Positions 54,511 through 63,958 of a stretch of 64,000 nt of DNA are shown piece after piece. Below the pieces are notes generated by a model. The model saw nothing but the letters and a program-made list of their open reading frames with translations. It ran no database searches and was not told the DNA's origin. Origin of the DNA: Flavobacterium tiangeerense (GTDB taxonomy: Bacteria; Bacteroidota; Bacteroidia; Flavobacteriales; Flavobacteriaceae); contig NZ_VLKO01000004.1 of NCBI RefSeq assembly GCF_007830355.1, positions 272,109-336,108 of the forward strand, read 5' to 3'. Made by a program: the position numbers and the translations under genes. Positions within the stretch are counted from its first letter, which is position 1, and each line of letters opens with the position of its first letter.

Positions 54511-55928
54511 TTTTTGTCAATTATAGTATTGTACATTTCTAAATATTCTTGACAGACACGTTCCCATGAATTGTCTGTGTTCATTCCTCTCTCAATAACT
54601 TCATTAATTGCTTCTTTGTTTTCAAAAAGCTGTTTTGCACGCCTTATCGAATAACAAATATCCACAACAGATGCCTGATCATGACAAATACCGTTTCCAT
54701 CATCACCAAAATCAATTACAGTATCTCTTAATCCTCCTGTTCTTCTCACAATTGGAATTGTCCCGTAACGCATAGCATACATTTGATTTAGTCCACAAGG
54801 CTCCACTCTTGATGGCATTAACATAAAATCAGAACCTGCATAAACTAAATGCGCTAAAGCTTCATTGTAACCAATACTGGCATTAAAATTACCTTTAAAT
54901 TCCGGAATAAGATTTTTTAATCTGTCCTCAATGGTTGCATTTCCAGACCCTAAAACAAAAATGTTGATTTCATTGGCATGTTCTTTCAAGGCAAAGAATG
55001 CTGCGTCTGGTAGCAAATCACCTCCTTTTTCATCAAATAATCTTCCTATAAAACTAAAAAGTGGTTTTGTTGCATCTAGATTAAAAAGTGAACAAAGCTT
55101 TTCTTTATTGGCCTTTTTTCCAGTTTCAAAGTCAGCTATAGAATAATTTTTCTCCAGCATAGCATCCGTCATCGAATTCCAAATCTCTACATCTATTCCG
55201 TTCAAAATACCTTTAGATTTGTATCTAACATTTTGAAAAAGTGATTCTAAACCATTAGCAAAACCATTTATTTCGTCTAAATAACTAGGAGAAACAGTAG
55301 TAACTCCACCTGCACATTTTACGGCTACAGCCAATGAATTAATGCAATGATCCCATTCCAAAACATTTTTATGAATTAAATCAAACTCTGGAATGTAATT
55401 CATTTTTTCAAACCCAAATTGTCCTTGGTACAAACCATTATGAATTGTAATCACGGTGGGAACTGCTCGGAGTTTTTCATATTTAAAGCTGTACAACATC
55501 ATAAACGGAATTAAACCTGTATGATGGTCATGGCAATTGATAATATCTGGAATTGTATCTCTATTTGAAATAAAATCTAAAGCAGCGATCTGAAAAGCCA
55601 AAAAGCGTTCTATATCATCCGGAAACCCGTACACTTGCTTCCTATCAAATAATTCAGGGATAGCAACCAAATACAATTCAAATCCTAATTTATTTGTTGA
55701 CTCTTTATGAACACTAAAAGGAAAATTTAAATTCCCTAAAGATACATTGCCTTTAAAAACAGTTTCAAATGCATTTTCATTCATAAAAACCACATCATAT
55801 TCTGGAATAATAACCCGAACTTCATGACCTGCTTTAGTTTGATATTTTGGTAAGGCTCCTACAACATCGGCAAGACCACCAACTTTTGCAACGGGAAAAC
55901 ATTCAGCGCTAATATGAAATAACTCCAT
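54507..55928 (-). CDS. glgA: glycogen synthase (ADP-glucose)
   Basis: This 473-residue GlgA of glycosyltransferase family 5 elongates glycogen from ADP-glucose. The N-terminal ADP-glucose motif KVGGLADVVGALPK lies near residues 15-28. The C-terminal GT-B half has FIGRLFDEKGGDL and SRVEPCGLNQMYAMRYGTIPIVRRTGGLRDTV. It is the first gene of the minus-strand glycogen operon glgA-glgC-glgB, with GH31 behind. No debranching enzyme or phosphorylase gene is in the window. A 20-bp perfect palindrome lies 83 bases upstream. Confidence 0.96.
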   Translation of the reverse strand: MELFHISAECFPVAKVGGLADVVGALPKYQTKAGHEVRVIIPEYDVVFMNENAFETVFKGNVSLGNLNFPFSVHKESTNKLGFELYLVAIPELFDRKQVYGFPDDIERFLAFQIAALDFISNRDTIPDIINCHDHHTGLIPFMMLYSFKYEKLRAVPTVITIHNGLYQGQFGFEKMNYIPEFDLIHKNVLEWDHCINSLAVAVKCAGGVTTVSPSYLDEINGFANGLESLFQNVRYKSKGILNGIDVEIWNSMTDAMLEKNYSIADFETGKKANKEKLCSLFNLDATKPLFSFIGRLFDEKGGDLLPDAAFFALKEHANEINIFVLGSGNATIEDRLKNLIPEFKGNFNASIGYNEALAHLVYAGSDFMLMPSRVEPCGLNQMYAMRYGTIPIVRRTGGLRDTVIDFGDDGNGICHDQASVVDICYSIRRAKQLFENKEAINEVIERGMNTDNSWERVCQEYLEMYNTIIDKK

Positions 55929-56010
55929 GAATAAAATTTGTGTTAAAAATACTTTATGTTAAAAAAACATTTAATTTTCATTTAAAAATTGAAAAAAAAG
56001 TACTTTTATG

Positions 56011-56030
56011 TTTTACTAAATTTAGTAAAA
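56011..56030. promoter_or_regulatory. 20-bp perfect palindrome between glgA and hydrolase genes
   Basis: TTTTACTAAATTTAGTAAAA is a perfect 20-base inverted repeat in the 140-base divergent region between glgA and the plus-strand hydrolase. It may be an operator for either gene. The region is very AT-rich, which raises the chance of coincidence. Confidence 0.4.
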
Positions 56031-56068
56031 AAATTACAAAAAAATAATCCTATCGAAAATTTAGTATA

Positions 56069-56932
56069 ATGACAAAAAAGAGTACCGTTCATACACAATC
56101 CTTAAAAATTCCCACGATAATTTTACACACTTGCAAATTAATCGCTTTTTTTTCTCCAAAACTAGTTACACTATTTGCTGCAAAATTGTTCACTACACCT
56201 ACAAAATATAAAGTTCCCAAAAGAGAACTCACAATGGAAAGTAAAAGTTTAAAAAGTAGTTTACACATTCCTGCAATCAACAAAGAAATTGTGCTCTATG
56301 AATATGGAAAAAGTGATAGGAAAATACTACTAGTTCACGGTTGGTCAGGTCGTGGCACGCAATTATTTAAAATAGCAGATGCCCTTTTGCAAAAAAATTA
56401 TAAAACAATAAGTTTTGATGCGCCTGCACATGGAAAATCTAACGGCTCATCTGGTGTTATGACTGATTTTATAGCTTCTATACTTGAAATTGATAAAATA
56501 CATGGTCCGTTTGATGGTATTGTTGGTCATTCATTAGGAGGAATGTCAGTATTAAATGCTATAAAAAATGGAATCAAAGTCAACAAAGGAATTATTATAG
56601 GTAGCGGAGATGTTGTCTCTGACATAATAAATGATTTTATAGCAAAACTAAAACTAGACCCAAAAATAGGTCTGTCTTTACGAGCTCACTTCGAAGAAAA
56701 ATACAAGGATGATATGAATAATTATTCGGCATCTCATGCAGCAAAGGAAGTACATATCCCTGTTCTAGTCATTCATGATGAAGATGATCCTGAAGTTCCA
56801 GTAAGCGCTGCCCATAATATTCACAATCATTTAAAAAAAGGGGAATTATTAATAACAAACGGACTTGGTCATCGAAAAATATTAGGGAATTCGAAAGTAA
56901 TTGAAGTAACAATAGCATTTTTAGAAAAATAA
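56069..56932 (+). CDS. alpha/beta hydrolase
   Basis: This 287-residue alpha/beta-hydrolase has a hydrophobic N-terminal stretch (about residues 8-35) that may be an anchor. The oxyanion loop is LLVHGWSGRGTQ, the nucleophile elbow GHSLGGMS near residue 153, and the late HDEDDPEVPV and GLGHRKIL segments supply Asp and His. The ATG start is preferred. It is divergent from glgA and lies 20 bases upstream of msrB on the same strand, so the two may be co-transcribed. The substrate is unknown. Confidence 0.88.
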   Translation: MTKKSTVHTQSLKIPTIILHTCKLIAFFSPKLVTLFAAKLFTTPTKYKVPKRELTMESKSLKSSLHIPAINKEIVLYEYGKSDRKILLVHGWSGRGTQLFKIADALLQKNYKTISFDAPAHGKSNGSSGVMTDFIASILEIDKIHGPFDGIVGHSLGGMSVLNAIKNGIKVNKGIIIGSGDVVSDIINDFIAKLKLDPKIGLSLRAHFEEKYKDDMNNYSASHAAKEVHIPVLVIHDEDDPEVPVSAAHNIHNHLKKGELLITNGLGHRKILGNSKVIEVTIAFLEK

Positions 56933-56952
56933 GAACATTAAAATATATCATT

Positions 56953-57339
56953 ATGAAATATCCAATAGAAAAAACAGAAGAAGAATGGAAAGCACTTTTA
57001 GGAGAAGAAAGATACAGAATTTTACGTCTCAAAGGCACCGAATATCCACATACAGGAACGTTCAATTTGCACTTTGAAAAAGGAACCTATACCTGTGGAG
57101 CTTGCAATGAAAGTTTATTTGAAAGCAATGCAAAATTTGATGCGCATTGCGGATGGCCTTCTTTTGACGAATCAATACCCGGAAAAGTACAGTATATTGA
57201 TGATGTATCTCACGGAATGAAACGTACTGAAATTTTATGTGCCACTTGCGGTAGCCATTTAGGACATGTTTTTAATGATGGCCCTACAAAAACAGGTCAA
57301 AGATATTGTGTAAATTCGCTCTCTATCAACTTTAAGTAA
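56953..57339 (+). CDS. msrB: peptide-methionine (R)-S-oxide reductase
   Basis: This 128-residue MsrB repairs R-methionine sulfoxide in proteins. Zinc is held by Cys48/Cys51 (TCGACN) and Cys96/Cys99 (CATCG). The catalytic cysteine is Cys119 in QRYCVNSLS, and the HCGWPSFDESIPG segment with Cys66 is the substrate-site block. No signal peptide is seen, so it acts in the cytoplasm. It follows the hydrolase by 20 bases and ends at a strong terminator. Confidence 0.95.
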   Translation: MKYPIEKTEEEWKALLGEERYRILRLKGTEYPHTGTFNLHFEKGTYTCGACNESLFESNAKFDAHCGWPSFDESIPGKVQYIDDVSHGMKRTEILCATCGSHLGHVFNDGPTKTGQRYCVNSLSINFK

Positions 57340-57344
57340 ATGAT

Positions 57345-57381
57345 AAAAAGGGATTAAGTACGAATGACTTAATCCCTTTTT
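57345..57381. terminator. bidirectional terminator between msrB and amidase
   Basis: AAAAAGGGATTAAGT (57345-57359) and ACTTAATCCCTTTTT (57367-57381) form a perfect 15-bp stem around a seven-base loop, with T-runs in both directions. Confidence 0.92.
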
Positions 57382-57385
57382 CAAT

Positions 57386-59011
57386 TTAACTCAAGAAAGA
57401 GGCCTTGTATTTTGGTACTGCTCTTTTTTTGGTGGCTTGCTCATACGCATATCCTAAAGAAATTAACAAGCCTTCGGTATACGGTTTACCAAAAAAGGAA
57501 AGCCCAACAGGTAATTCATATACCTGCCCACAGGGAACTGTGATATGAGGATAACCGCTCATTGCAGCTGGTGAAGTTAAGGAATAAGTTCCCCAACGGT
57601 CACCATAAATAGTGTCAATACTGCATGAAGGCCCCATTGTAATTCCGCAAATGGCATCAAGACTATTTTGAGCCATGACTTCATTCAATATTTTTTTACT
57701 TCTATTAAAACTCTTTTCTAGACTATCTTTATATTCAGAAGCATTTAAATCTTTTTTCAAATTAGAACTCAATAAAGTTTCTTGCTTAAAATAAGGCATC
57801 GCTTTATCTTCGTTTGCACTATTAAAATCAATGACGTCTTTTAAAGTTTTTATTTTAGCATTTGCGGTAGCTAAATACTGATTGAGTCCATCCTTGAATT
57901 CATATTGCAAAACTTCAAACTCAGCTTGTCCTAATGCATTAATTTTATCTATATAATCAATTTTTACAACCGTAGCCCCTTGCTTCTCTAATAATTTAAT
58001 AGCGTCATCAAAAAGAGCATTTATATATTGATTCTCTCCTTGCGGTTTATTTTCAATACCAATTCTCTTTCCTTTTAATCCGTCTAATTTTAAGAAAGAA
58101 CTATAATCAGTTACAGATTTTCCTTTACTTTCAAGAGTTACAAGATCTTTTTGATCTAAAGAAGCTAATACACCTAATAAGATAGCAGCATCAGATACTG
58201 TTCTAGCCATAGGTCCAGCTGTATCTTGCGTTTTAGAAATAGGAATAATCCCAGAACGACTCACTAAACCTACAGTGGGCTTAATACCTACAATTCCATT
58301 AACCGAAGCCGGACAAACAATAGAGCCATCTGTTTCTGTACCTACCGCCACTACACACAAATTTGCCGAAACTGCTGTTCCTGAACCCGCACTTGAACCG
58401 CAAGGGTTATGATCCAGAAAATAAGGATTTTTAGTTTGACCGCCTCTACTACTCCATCCTGATGAAGATTGTGTTGATCTAAAGTTGGCCCATTCACTTA
58501 AATTGGTTTTACCAATGATTACTGCGCCTGCATCTCTTAACTTTTTCACAACAGTTGCATCGTTAGAAGCTATGTTCCCAGCCATTGCCAAAGATCCAGC
58601 CGTTGTTTGCATTTTATCAGCCGTGTCAATATTGTCTTTAATCAAAACGGGGATTCCATGCATTGCACCACGGCTTTTTCCAGCTTTATGTTCTTCGTCA
58701 AGTTGTTTTGCAATGGTTAAAGCATCTGGATTAACCTCTATTACTGAATTGAGTTTAGGACCCTTTTTATCTATTTCTTCAATTCGATTCAAATACAAAC
58801 GCACCAATTGCTCCGATGTAAATGTCCCTGATTTCAATTTAGATTGCAAAGAAGTAATTGATTCTTCATCAAGATCAAAACTCAAATTAAACTCCTCTCC
58901 AGAAGCTGATGTATTTTTATCATTAGATTTAGACTCGCAACCAGTAACCAAAAAAGTATTTATTCCAATGGCAGCAATAGCCGATGAAGCCAAAAAAGAT
59001 CTTCTTTTCAT
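57386..59011 (-). CDS. amidase-signature family lipoprotein, likely Tat-exported
   Basis: This 541-residue amidase-signature enzyme hydrolyses amide bonds. The N-terminus KRRSFLASSAIAAIG looks like a twin-arginine signal, followed by a lipobox-like FLVTGC, so it is probably a Tat-exported lipoprotein. The Ser-cisSer-Lys site is seen: Lys in PVLIKDNIDTADKM, cis-Ser in the CGSSAGSGTAVS loop and the nucleophile Ser in GTETDGSIV. This branch resembles the periplasmic Asp-tRNA/Glu-tRNA amidotransferase-A-like amidases, but it acts alone. The substrate is unknown. It is divergent from the GLPGLI genes. Confidence 0.9.
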   Translation of the reverse strand: MKRRSFLASSAIAAIGINTFLVTGCESKSNDKNTSASGEEFNLSFDLDEESITSLQSKLKSGTFTSEQLVRLYLNRIEEIDKKGPKLNSVIEVNPDALTIAKQLDEEHKAGKSRGAMHGIPVLIKDNIDTADKMQTTAGSLAMAGNIASNDATVVKKLRDAGAVIIGKTNLSEWANFRSTQSSSGWSSRGGQTKNPYFLDHNPCGSSAGSGTAVSANLCVVAVGTETDGSIVCPASVNGIVGIKPTVGLVSRSGIIPISKTQDTAGPMARTVSDAAILLGVLASLDQKDLVTLESKGKSVTDYSSFLKLDGLKGKRIGIENKPQGENQYINALFDDAIKLLEKQGATVVKIDYIDKINALGQAEFEVLQYEFKDGLNQYLATANAKIKTLKDVIDFNSANEDKAMPYFKQETLLSSNLKKDLNASEYKDSLEKSFNRSKKILNEVMAQNSLDAICGITMGPSCSIDTIYGDRWGTYSLTSPAAMSGYPHITVPCGQVYELPVGLSFFGKPYTEGLLISLGYAYEQATKKRAVPKYKASFLS

Positions 59012-59278
59012 AAAAATATATATTTTTTATTTTTTATCTAATGTAGTAAAATATTAATCAAGAGCGTAAACAATTTAAAATGATTTTATGACACTAAAAA
59101 AACTAAACTATTAGTATTTTAAAGATTAGTTGTACTAATACATAACAATATTATAATTTTACATCAAAAAAGTAATATATTCGATATTCTAATAATTCGT
59201 TTTATAATACAATTCAAAATATAAAAAAATAGAATAGCAAACACCTCGTTTAATTTATTTAAAATTTAATATTTCTTC

Positions 59279-60058
59279 ATGAAAAAAATAGGTATCCTTT
59301 TCATCTTTCTTAATTTTTTAAATGTTGTAACGGCACAGTATAAGATTGAATATGATTATGTAATTACCAATCAATTACCCGGTAATGTCAGTATTGTAAG
59401 AGCCAATACTTTTTTAGTTACTGATGGTATCTATTCAAGATTTGTAAAAAACCGTGTTTTTAATGGCGTAGTAGATGTGAAATTTGAAAATTCAATGACT
59501 GATTTAGAGGAAAGTGCTAATAAAAGTAATAAATATGCAAAAGGAGATAGTTTAGGGTACGTGATTGCCAAAAACTTTAGTAAAGATTCTATCTATATGA
59601 GACTTTTAAATGACAAGTCTGAATATGTAAAAATACCACGAAAAATGGTGAAATTTCAATATGAGATAATAGAGGAATATAAATCAATTTGCAATTATAA
59701 ATGTCAAAAAGCATTAGTGAATTTTGAAAATAGGCAATTTGAACTTTGGTTTACAAATGAAATTCCTATCAGTGACGGCCCATGGCTATTTCAAGGATTA
59801 CCAGGGCTTATATTAGAAATTAAATCTACCGATAACCTTCATTTATATCTTGCCAGAAGTATCAACAAAACAAAACCTTTAGACAGTTCTACTACAACTT
59901 TTCCATTCAAGAAAAAGATTGACTTAGAAACCTATCAAAAAAGGTATTTAGAAATTGAAGAAAATAAATTTAAGTTTAATAAGGCGCAAGGGGATCCCAA
60001 TGTAAAATTTACAGTTACTCTAAACAACCTTGATATTCCTAGAACGGTATTTGAATAA
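59279..60058 (+). CDS. GLPGLI family protein, copy 1
   Basis: This 259-residue exported protein has a signal peptide ending near VVTAQ (residue 19). It shows the family layout: a YKIEYDYV opening strand, an AKGDSLGYVIAKN mid block, and the defining DGPWLFQGLPGLILEI segment near residues 166-181. GLPGLI proteins are Bacteroidetes-specific, often encoded in tandem with or next to outer-membrane barrel proteins, and have no known function. It starts a three-gene unit with a second copy 3 bases downstream and a barrel protein after that. Confidence 0.93.
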   Translation: MKKIGILFIFLNFLNVVTAQYKIEYDYVITNQLPGNVSIVRANTFLVTDGIYSRFVKNRVFNGVVDVKFENSMTDLEESANKSNKYAKGDSLGYVIAKNFSKDSIYMRLLNDKSEYVKIPRKMVKFQYEIIEEYKSICNYKCQKALVNFENRQFELWFTNEIPISDGPWLFQGLPGLILEIKSTDNLHLYLARSINKTKPLDSSTTTFPFKKKIDLETYQKRYLEIEENKFKFNKAQGDPNVKFTVTLNNLDIPRTVFE

Positions 60059-60061
60059 AAA

Positions 60062-60820
60062 ATGAAAAAACTACTGATACTATTATTATTAACTTGTAAT
60101 TGTTACAGCCAATATAAAATTGAATACGATTACACAAGTGAAACAAATGACAGTTTTGGCAATGCTAAAACCATTTCTAAATGTTATTTATATACAGACA
60201 ATTCTAGATCTAAATTTATCAAGGACAGAGTAATAAATGGTGGTTATGAACAAGAGTTGCAATATCCTAATAAAGATTTAGAAGAAAAATTTAAATCAGA
60301 GGATAAAGGGATGGTATATGGTGACAGCATAGGATATGTGGTTACAAAATTCATGGAATCAGATTCTATTTACTTACGAACCTCAGGAGCCATTCTTGTT
60401 AAAGAAAAATTAGAAAAAATAGATTTTAAAATTCAAGACGAATTTAAAACTATAAGTACCTACAATTGTCAAAAAGCAATTGCATCAGTTTATGGTCGTG
60501 AGTTCGAAATTTGGTTTACTAGTGAAATAGCAATTCATGATGGCCCATGGAAATTATCAGGTTTACCGGGTTTAATTATTGAAGTACACAGCACAGATAG
60601 AAATCATAATTTTTATTTTACATCTATAAAAAAAATGTCTAGTAGCACATATCTATACAGTTTACCAACATTCAAAAAAATAGAAGATCGTGCTGAAAGA
60701 ATTAAAGCTAGAATAAAAAGTGTGGAAACTCAATTTAAATATAAAAAATCTAAAAATCCAGATTCTGATTTAAAAATGACCATCAACGATTTAGATTTAC
60801 CCATAATAGAATTTAAATAA
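60062..60820 (+). CDS. GLPGLI family protein, copy 2
   Basis: This 252-residue paralogue of the preceding gene has a signal peptide ending near CYSQ (residue 16). The same landmarks recur: YKIEYDY, VYGDSIGYVVTK, YNCQKAIASVYGREFEIWFT and DGPWKLSGLPGLIIEVHSTD. Similarity along the full length shows a local duplication, although the two have diverged considerably. It starts three bases after copy 1 and its stop is directly followed by the ATG of the outer-membrane protein gene. Confidence 0.93.
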   Translation: MKKLLILLLLTCNCYSQYKIEYDYTSETNDSFGNAKTISKCYLYTDNSRSKFIKDRVINGGYEQELQYPNKDLEEKFKSEDKGMVYGDSIGYVVTKFMESDSIYLRTSGAILVKEKLEKIDFKIQDEFKTISTYNCQKAIASVYGREFEIWFTSEIAIHDGPWKLSGLPGLIIEVHSTDRNHNFYFTSIKKMSSSTYLYSLPTFKKIEDRAERIKARIKSVETQFKYKKSKNPDSDLKMTINDLDLPIIEFK

Positions 60821-63457
60821 ATGAGGATAACAGGAACATTATTAGTTTTTGTAATCTTTACAATAAGTTTAAAAGCACAAATTCTTAAAGGCAAAATTAC
60901 ATCATCGGACCAAATAGACCTTATAACTGCAAGTGTTATAATTAAAGATTCAGCTAATGCCAGAGGCATTAAAGAATTTACAGTAGCCAGAAACGGTGCA
61001 TATGAAATTAAACTTACCAAAGCATATAAAAACCTATATATTGAAGTAACCGCAAATAATTATGCTAAAGTAGGTCATACCATATTGAACCCTCAACAAG
61101 GTACAACCTATACACATGACTTTACATTAAACCACGAGACCACAATACTGCTAAAAGATGTAAAAATTTTTGCAAAAAAAAAGGCTTATACCGAGGTGAA
61201 AGATACTGTCAATTTTAATGTGGCGTCTTATAAAGATGGATCTGATAGAAAAATACAAGACATCATTAGGAAACTACCCGGAATGGAAGTAAATGACAAT
61301 ACAGGTGAAATTAAATACAAAGGTAAAGCTGTAGAGACAGTACAGCTAGACGGCGATGATCTTTTTAGTGGCAATTACACAATTGGCACCAAAAATATTA
61401 ATGTAGACATGATTGATAAAGTTCAAGCACTTGAGAATTTTTCGAGCAACAAACTTTTAAAAGGTCTAGAAGGCGATGGAAAAGTAGCATTAAATCTTAA
61501 ACTTAAAAAAAATATCAGAGACATCTCAGGAAGTTTGAATTCATCTTTAGGAACTTTTAAAGAAATGAAAACTGCTATAGACACTGACATTAATTTCTTA
61601 ACACTATCCTCAAAAATTAAATCCTTTGGCACTATTAGTTTTAATAATGTTGCTGTCAACTATTCGCCATTTGATTATTTTGGCAATTTTAGAACACAAA
61701 ATGAAAATATCAACACTGCTTTTAAAAATAGCAAAATTATATCTGAATTTAGCTATATAAATATGCTGGATAATAAAAGAACTATACTTAATAATTCCAT
61801 ATTTGCCAACTACAATATCTCTTTAAAAACAGGACTAAACACTACTTATAAATCAAATTTTTATTTTGTTAAGGATCTTATCAATTCTTTAAGTCTAAAC
61901 GAGACTAACAACTTGATAAACAATCAAAAATTTACAACAAGTGATAAAATAAATGCAGATAAAAAACCAATATTGTTTCGAATGGATTTTGATGTTAAGC
62001 ATTCTATTTCAAACACATCAACTATTGATTACTACTTTATCATCAATAATGAAAAAATCAATACTTCTTCTTCATTATTTCAAAATGAAAAAGACTTTTT
62101 TAATACTGAATTACAAACCGAAAATTTATTTTTAAAATCTAAAGTTCAGTTTACAAAGAGAATATCAGATAAAAAAGCAATTCAAATTACATCACATCAA
62201 ACATTTGATAATCTATATCAGAATTTCAAAACACAATCGCAAACATCCGATGTAAGTGCCATCCAAGGCATTCAAAAAAGAAAAGCGTTTTTTGATCTTC
62301 AAGCTAGTTACCTTGGCAAAATAAAAAGAGCTAAATACAATTCAATTCTCGGAACTGAATTGATATCAAATCCGCTCTACTCAGACCTAAAGACAGAAGA
62401 AAATCCATTAGAAAATCCAAATATAAATGATATTGATTTCATTAAAACTAAAGTTTTTTTTAATAACAAGTTAGATTATGACTGGGGAAACATACTAATT
62501 ATTTCTAATTTTAATAACACTATACTTCATCAGGCTATTAAAAATAAAGTCTCAAACACCGAAATCAAAAGCACCGCGATTTTAATTGAGCCAGACATTA
62601 GTTTAAGCTATAAATTCAGTAGAGTATCTAGTTTTAATGTAAGTTTAAGTTCAAAAGTAAATCCTTTGATTGACAATTACAACTATTCAAATGACATTCT
62701 TGTTAGCAACAGAACCACAATAAAAAACAATCTTGATTTACAGCTACAAAGAACAGCTTACTATGCAATCGGTTACAATTTATATGACCTGTCAAAACAA
62801 TTTTTAATGAATGTAAGTATAAATTATTCTGAAAACAAAGGTAATTTTTTCTCCAATCTAAATATTGATCAAAACAATTCACAAATAGCCTTTTTGTTCT
62901 TAGAAGAAAAATTCAGTACTGTAGATTTAAATTTTAAAATAGAAAAGTATTTACCATTTCTACAATCCACGATAAGATTTAGAACTCAATACAATATATA
63001 TGATTATAAAAATCTCATCAATAATTCTGAATTACGAAATAATATAAGTAAAAGCAGTAGGAATGAACTATTTTTGAAGTCAGCTTTTGATGGCCAACTT
63101 AATTTTCAAAATATTCTTCAATTCAATTTGACTAAAAATAAAACGAATGCTAATGCTAGTTTTGAAAACCAAGATTTGAATAATGCATTCAAACTATTTT
63201 ATACTCCTAATAAAAAATGGTTTTCCAGTTTAACATATGATTTTTATAAAATAAACAAGAAAGCCAATTATTCTTTTCTCGATTTGTTAGTTAAATATAT
63301 TCCTAAAAACAAACAATTCAGCTACAGTTTCAATGCAAAAAACATTTTAAATAACGAGCGCTTTATTGAAATTCGCACATCAGATTATTATACAAGTAAT
63401 TATACAACTAATATTGTTCCAAGAAGTTTAATTATCACTTGTAATTATAGCTTCTAA
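60821..63457 (+). CDS. TonB-dependent-receptor-like outer-membrane barrel protein
   Basis: This 878-residue outer-membrane protein has a signal peptide ending near LKAQ (residue 19). Next come a carboxypeptidase-regulatory-like domain (about 20-105) and a plug-like domain (about 125-240, KIQDIIRKLPGMEVNDNTGEIKYKG and QLDGDDLFSGNYTIGTKNI). A large beta barrel ends in the aromatic strand LIITCNYSF. This is the OMP_b-brl_3/SusC-like arrangement without an obvious TonB box. Its ATG abuts the stop of the second GLPGLI gene, so the three are expected to work together. Substrate and role are unknown. Confidence 0.88.
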   Translation: MRITGTLLVFVIFTISLKAQILKGKITSSDQIDLITASVIIKDSANARGIKEFTVARNGAYEIKLTKAYKNLYIEVTANNYAKVGHTILNPQQGTTYTHDFTLNHETTILLKDVKIFAKKKAYTEVKDTVNFNVASYKDGSDRKIQDIIRKLPGMEVNDNTGEIKYKGKAVETVQLDGDDLFSGNYTIGTKNINVDMIDKVQALENFSSNKLLKGLEGDGKVALNLKLKKNIRDISGSLNSSLGTFKEMKTAIDTDINFLTLSSKIKSFGTISFNNVAVNYSPFDYFGNFRTQNENINTAFKNSKIISEFSYINMLDNKRTILNNSIFANYNISLKTGLNTTYKSNFYFVKDLINSLSLNETNNLINNQKFTTSDKINADKKPILFRMDFDVKHSISNTSTIDYYFIINNEKINTSSSLFQNEKDFFNTELQTENLFLKSKVQFTKRISDKKAIQITSHQTFDNLYQNFKTQSQTSDVSAIQGIQKRKAFFDLQASYLGKIKRAKYNSILGTELISNPLYSDLKTEENPLENPNINDIDFIKTKVFFNNKLDYDWGNILIISNFNNTILHQAIKNKVSNTEIKSTAILIEPDISLSYKFSRVSSFNVSLSSKVNPLIDNYNYSNDILVSNRTTIKNNLDLQLQRTAYYAIGYNLYDLSKQFLMNVSINYSENKGNFFSNLNIDQNNSQIAFLFLEEKFSTVDLNFKIEKYLPFLQSTIRFRTQYNIYDYKNLINNSELRNNISKSSRNELFLKSAFDGQLNFQNILQFNLTKNKTNANASFENQDLNNAFKLFYTPNKKWFSSLTYDFYKINKKANYSFLDLLVKYIPKNKQFSYSFNAKNILNNERFIEIRTSDYYTSNYTTNIVPRSLIITCNYSF

Positions 63458-63832
63458 TTTAGAAAGGCCATCAAGTATGATAACTAATACTAAATAATTT
63501 TTGCATTATGATTAATACAAAATTTCACGAAAATTAAAAATACTTACAAGTTAAAGTTTAATAATGAAATATTTCCTCAACTGAATAAAAACTAGGCTCC
63601 AGTCATGTAAGTAAATACTAAAAAAAGTATATCCAGACATCATTGAATTTAAATTTAACCCTTTGACAGAATGTTAAGAGTCAATTTGACTTTTTTTTGA
63701 TACTTACCAAACTAATTATAGGAAAATTTTTCTATTATAATTGAACAAATTTTAAATTAGCAGATCAAATACAGGAGCAGAAAAAAAAGCATCCTTAAAA
63801 TAACAAAATAAAACACTTCCTCTAAACAAAAA
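63458..63832. other. intergenic region with no visible gene
   Basis: These 375 AT-rich bases follow the barrel gene. No credible reading frame is present. A weak AGTC/GACT hairpin followed by a T-run (63679-63698) might terminate the barrel transcript. Otherwise I see nothing. Confidence 0.5.
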
Positions 63833-63860
63833 AACTCCAACACGACTGTGTTGGAGTTTT
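63833..63860 (-). terminator. terminator of the tRNA operon
   Basis: AACTCCAACAC (63833-63843) and GTGTTGGAGTT (63848-63858) form a perfect 11-bp stem around GACT. On the minus strand it lies 8 bases past tRNA-Leu and runs into a T-rich tail. Confidence 0.9.
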
Positions 63861-63865
63861 TAAAG

Positions 63866-63951
63866 TACTCAGAGCGGGACTTGAACCCGCACGAACATTG
63901 CTGTTCACTGGATTTTAAGTCCAGCGTGTCTACCAATTTCACCATCCGAGC
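63866..63951 (-). tRNA. tRNA-Leu (anticodon TAA)
   Basis: The 86-base tRNA reads 5'-GCTCGGA...TCTGAGT-A, with a seven-pair acceptor stem (two G-U pairs). The anticodon loop ACTTAAA within TGGACTTAAAATCCA gives anticodon TAA (Leu, UUA codons). A long class II variable arm and the T-arm GCGGGTTCAAGTCCCGC are present. CCA is not encoded. It lies seven bases downstream of the tRNA-Phe and just before the terminator. Confidence 0.95.
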
Positions 63952-63958
63952 GATGTTG

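Noticed and set aside
58485..59057. 190-codon plus-strand frame
   Set aside because: It is antisense to the amidase, whose catalytic blocks are all present on the other strand.
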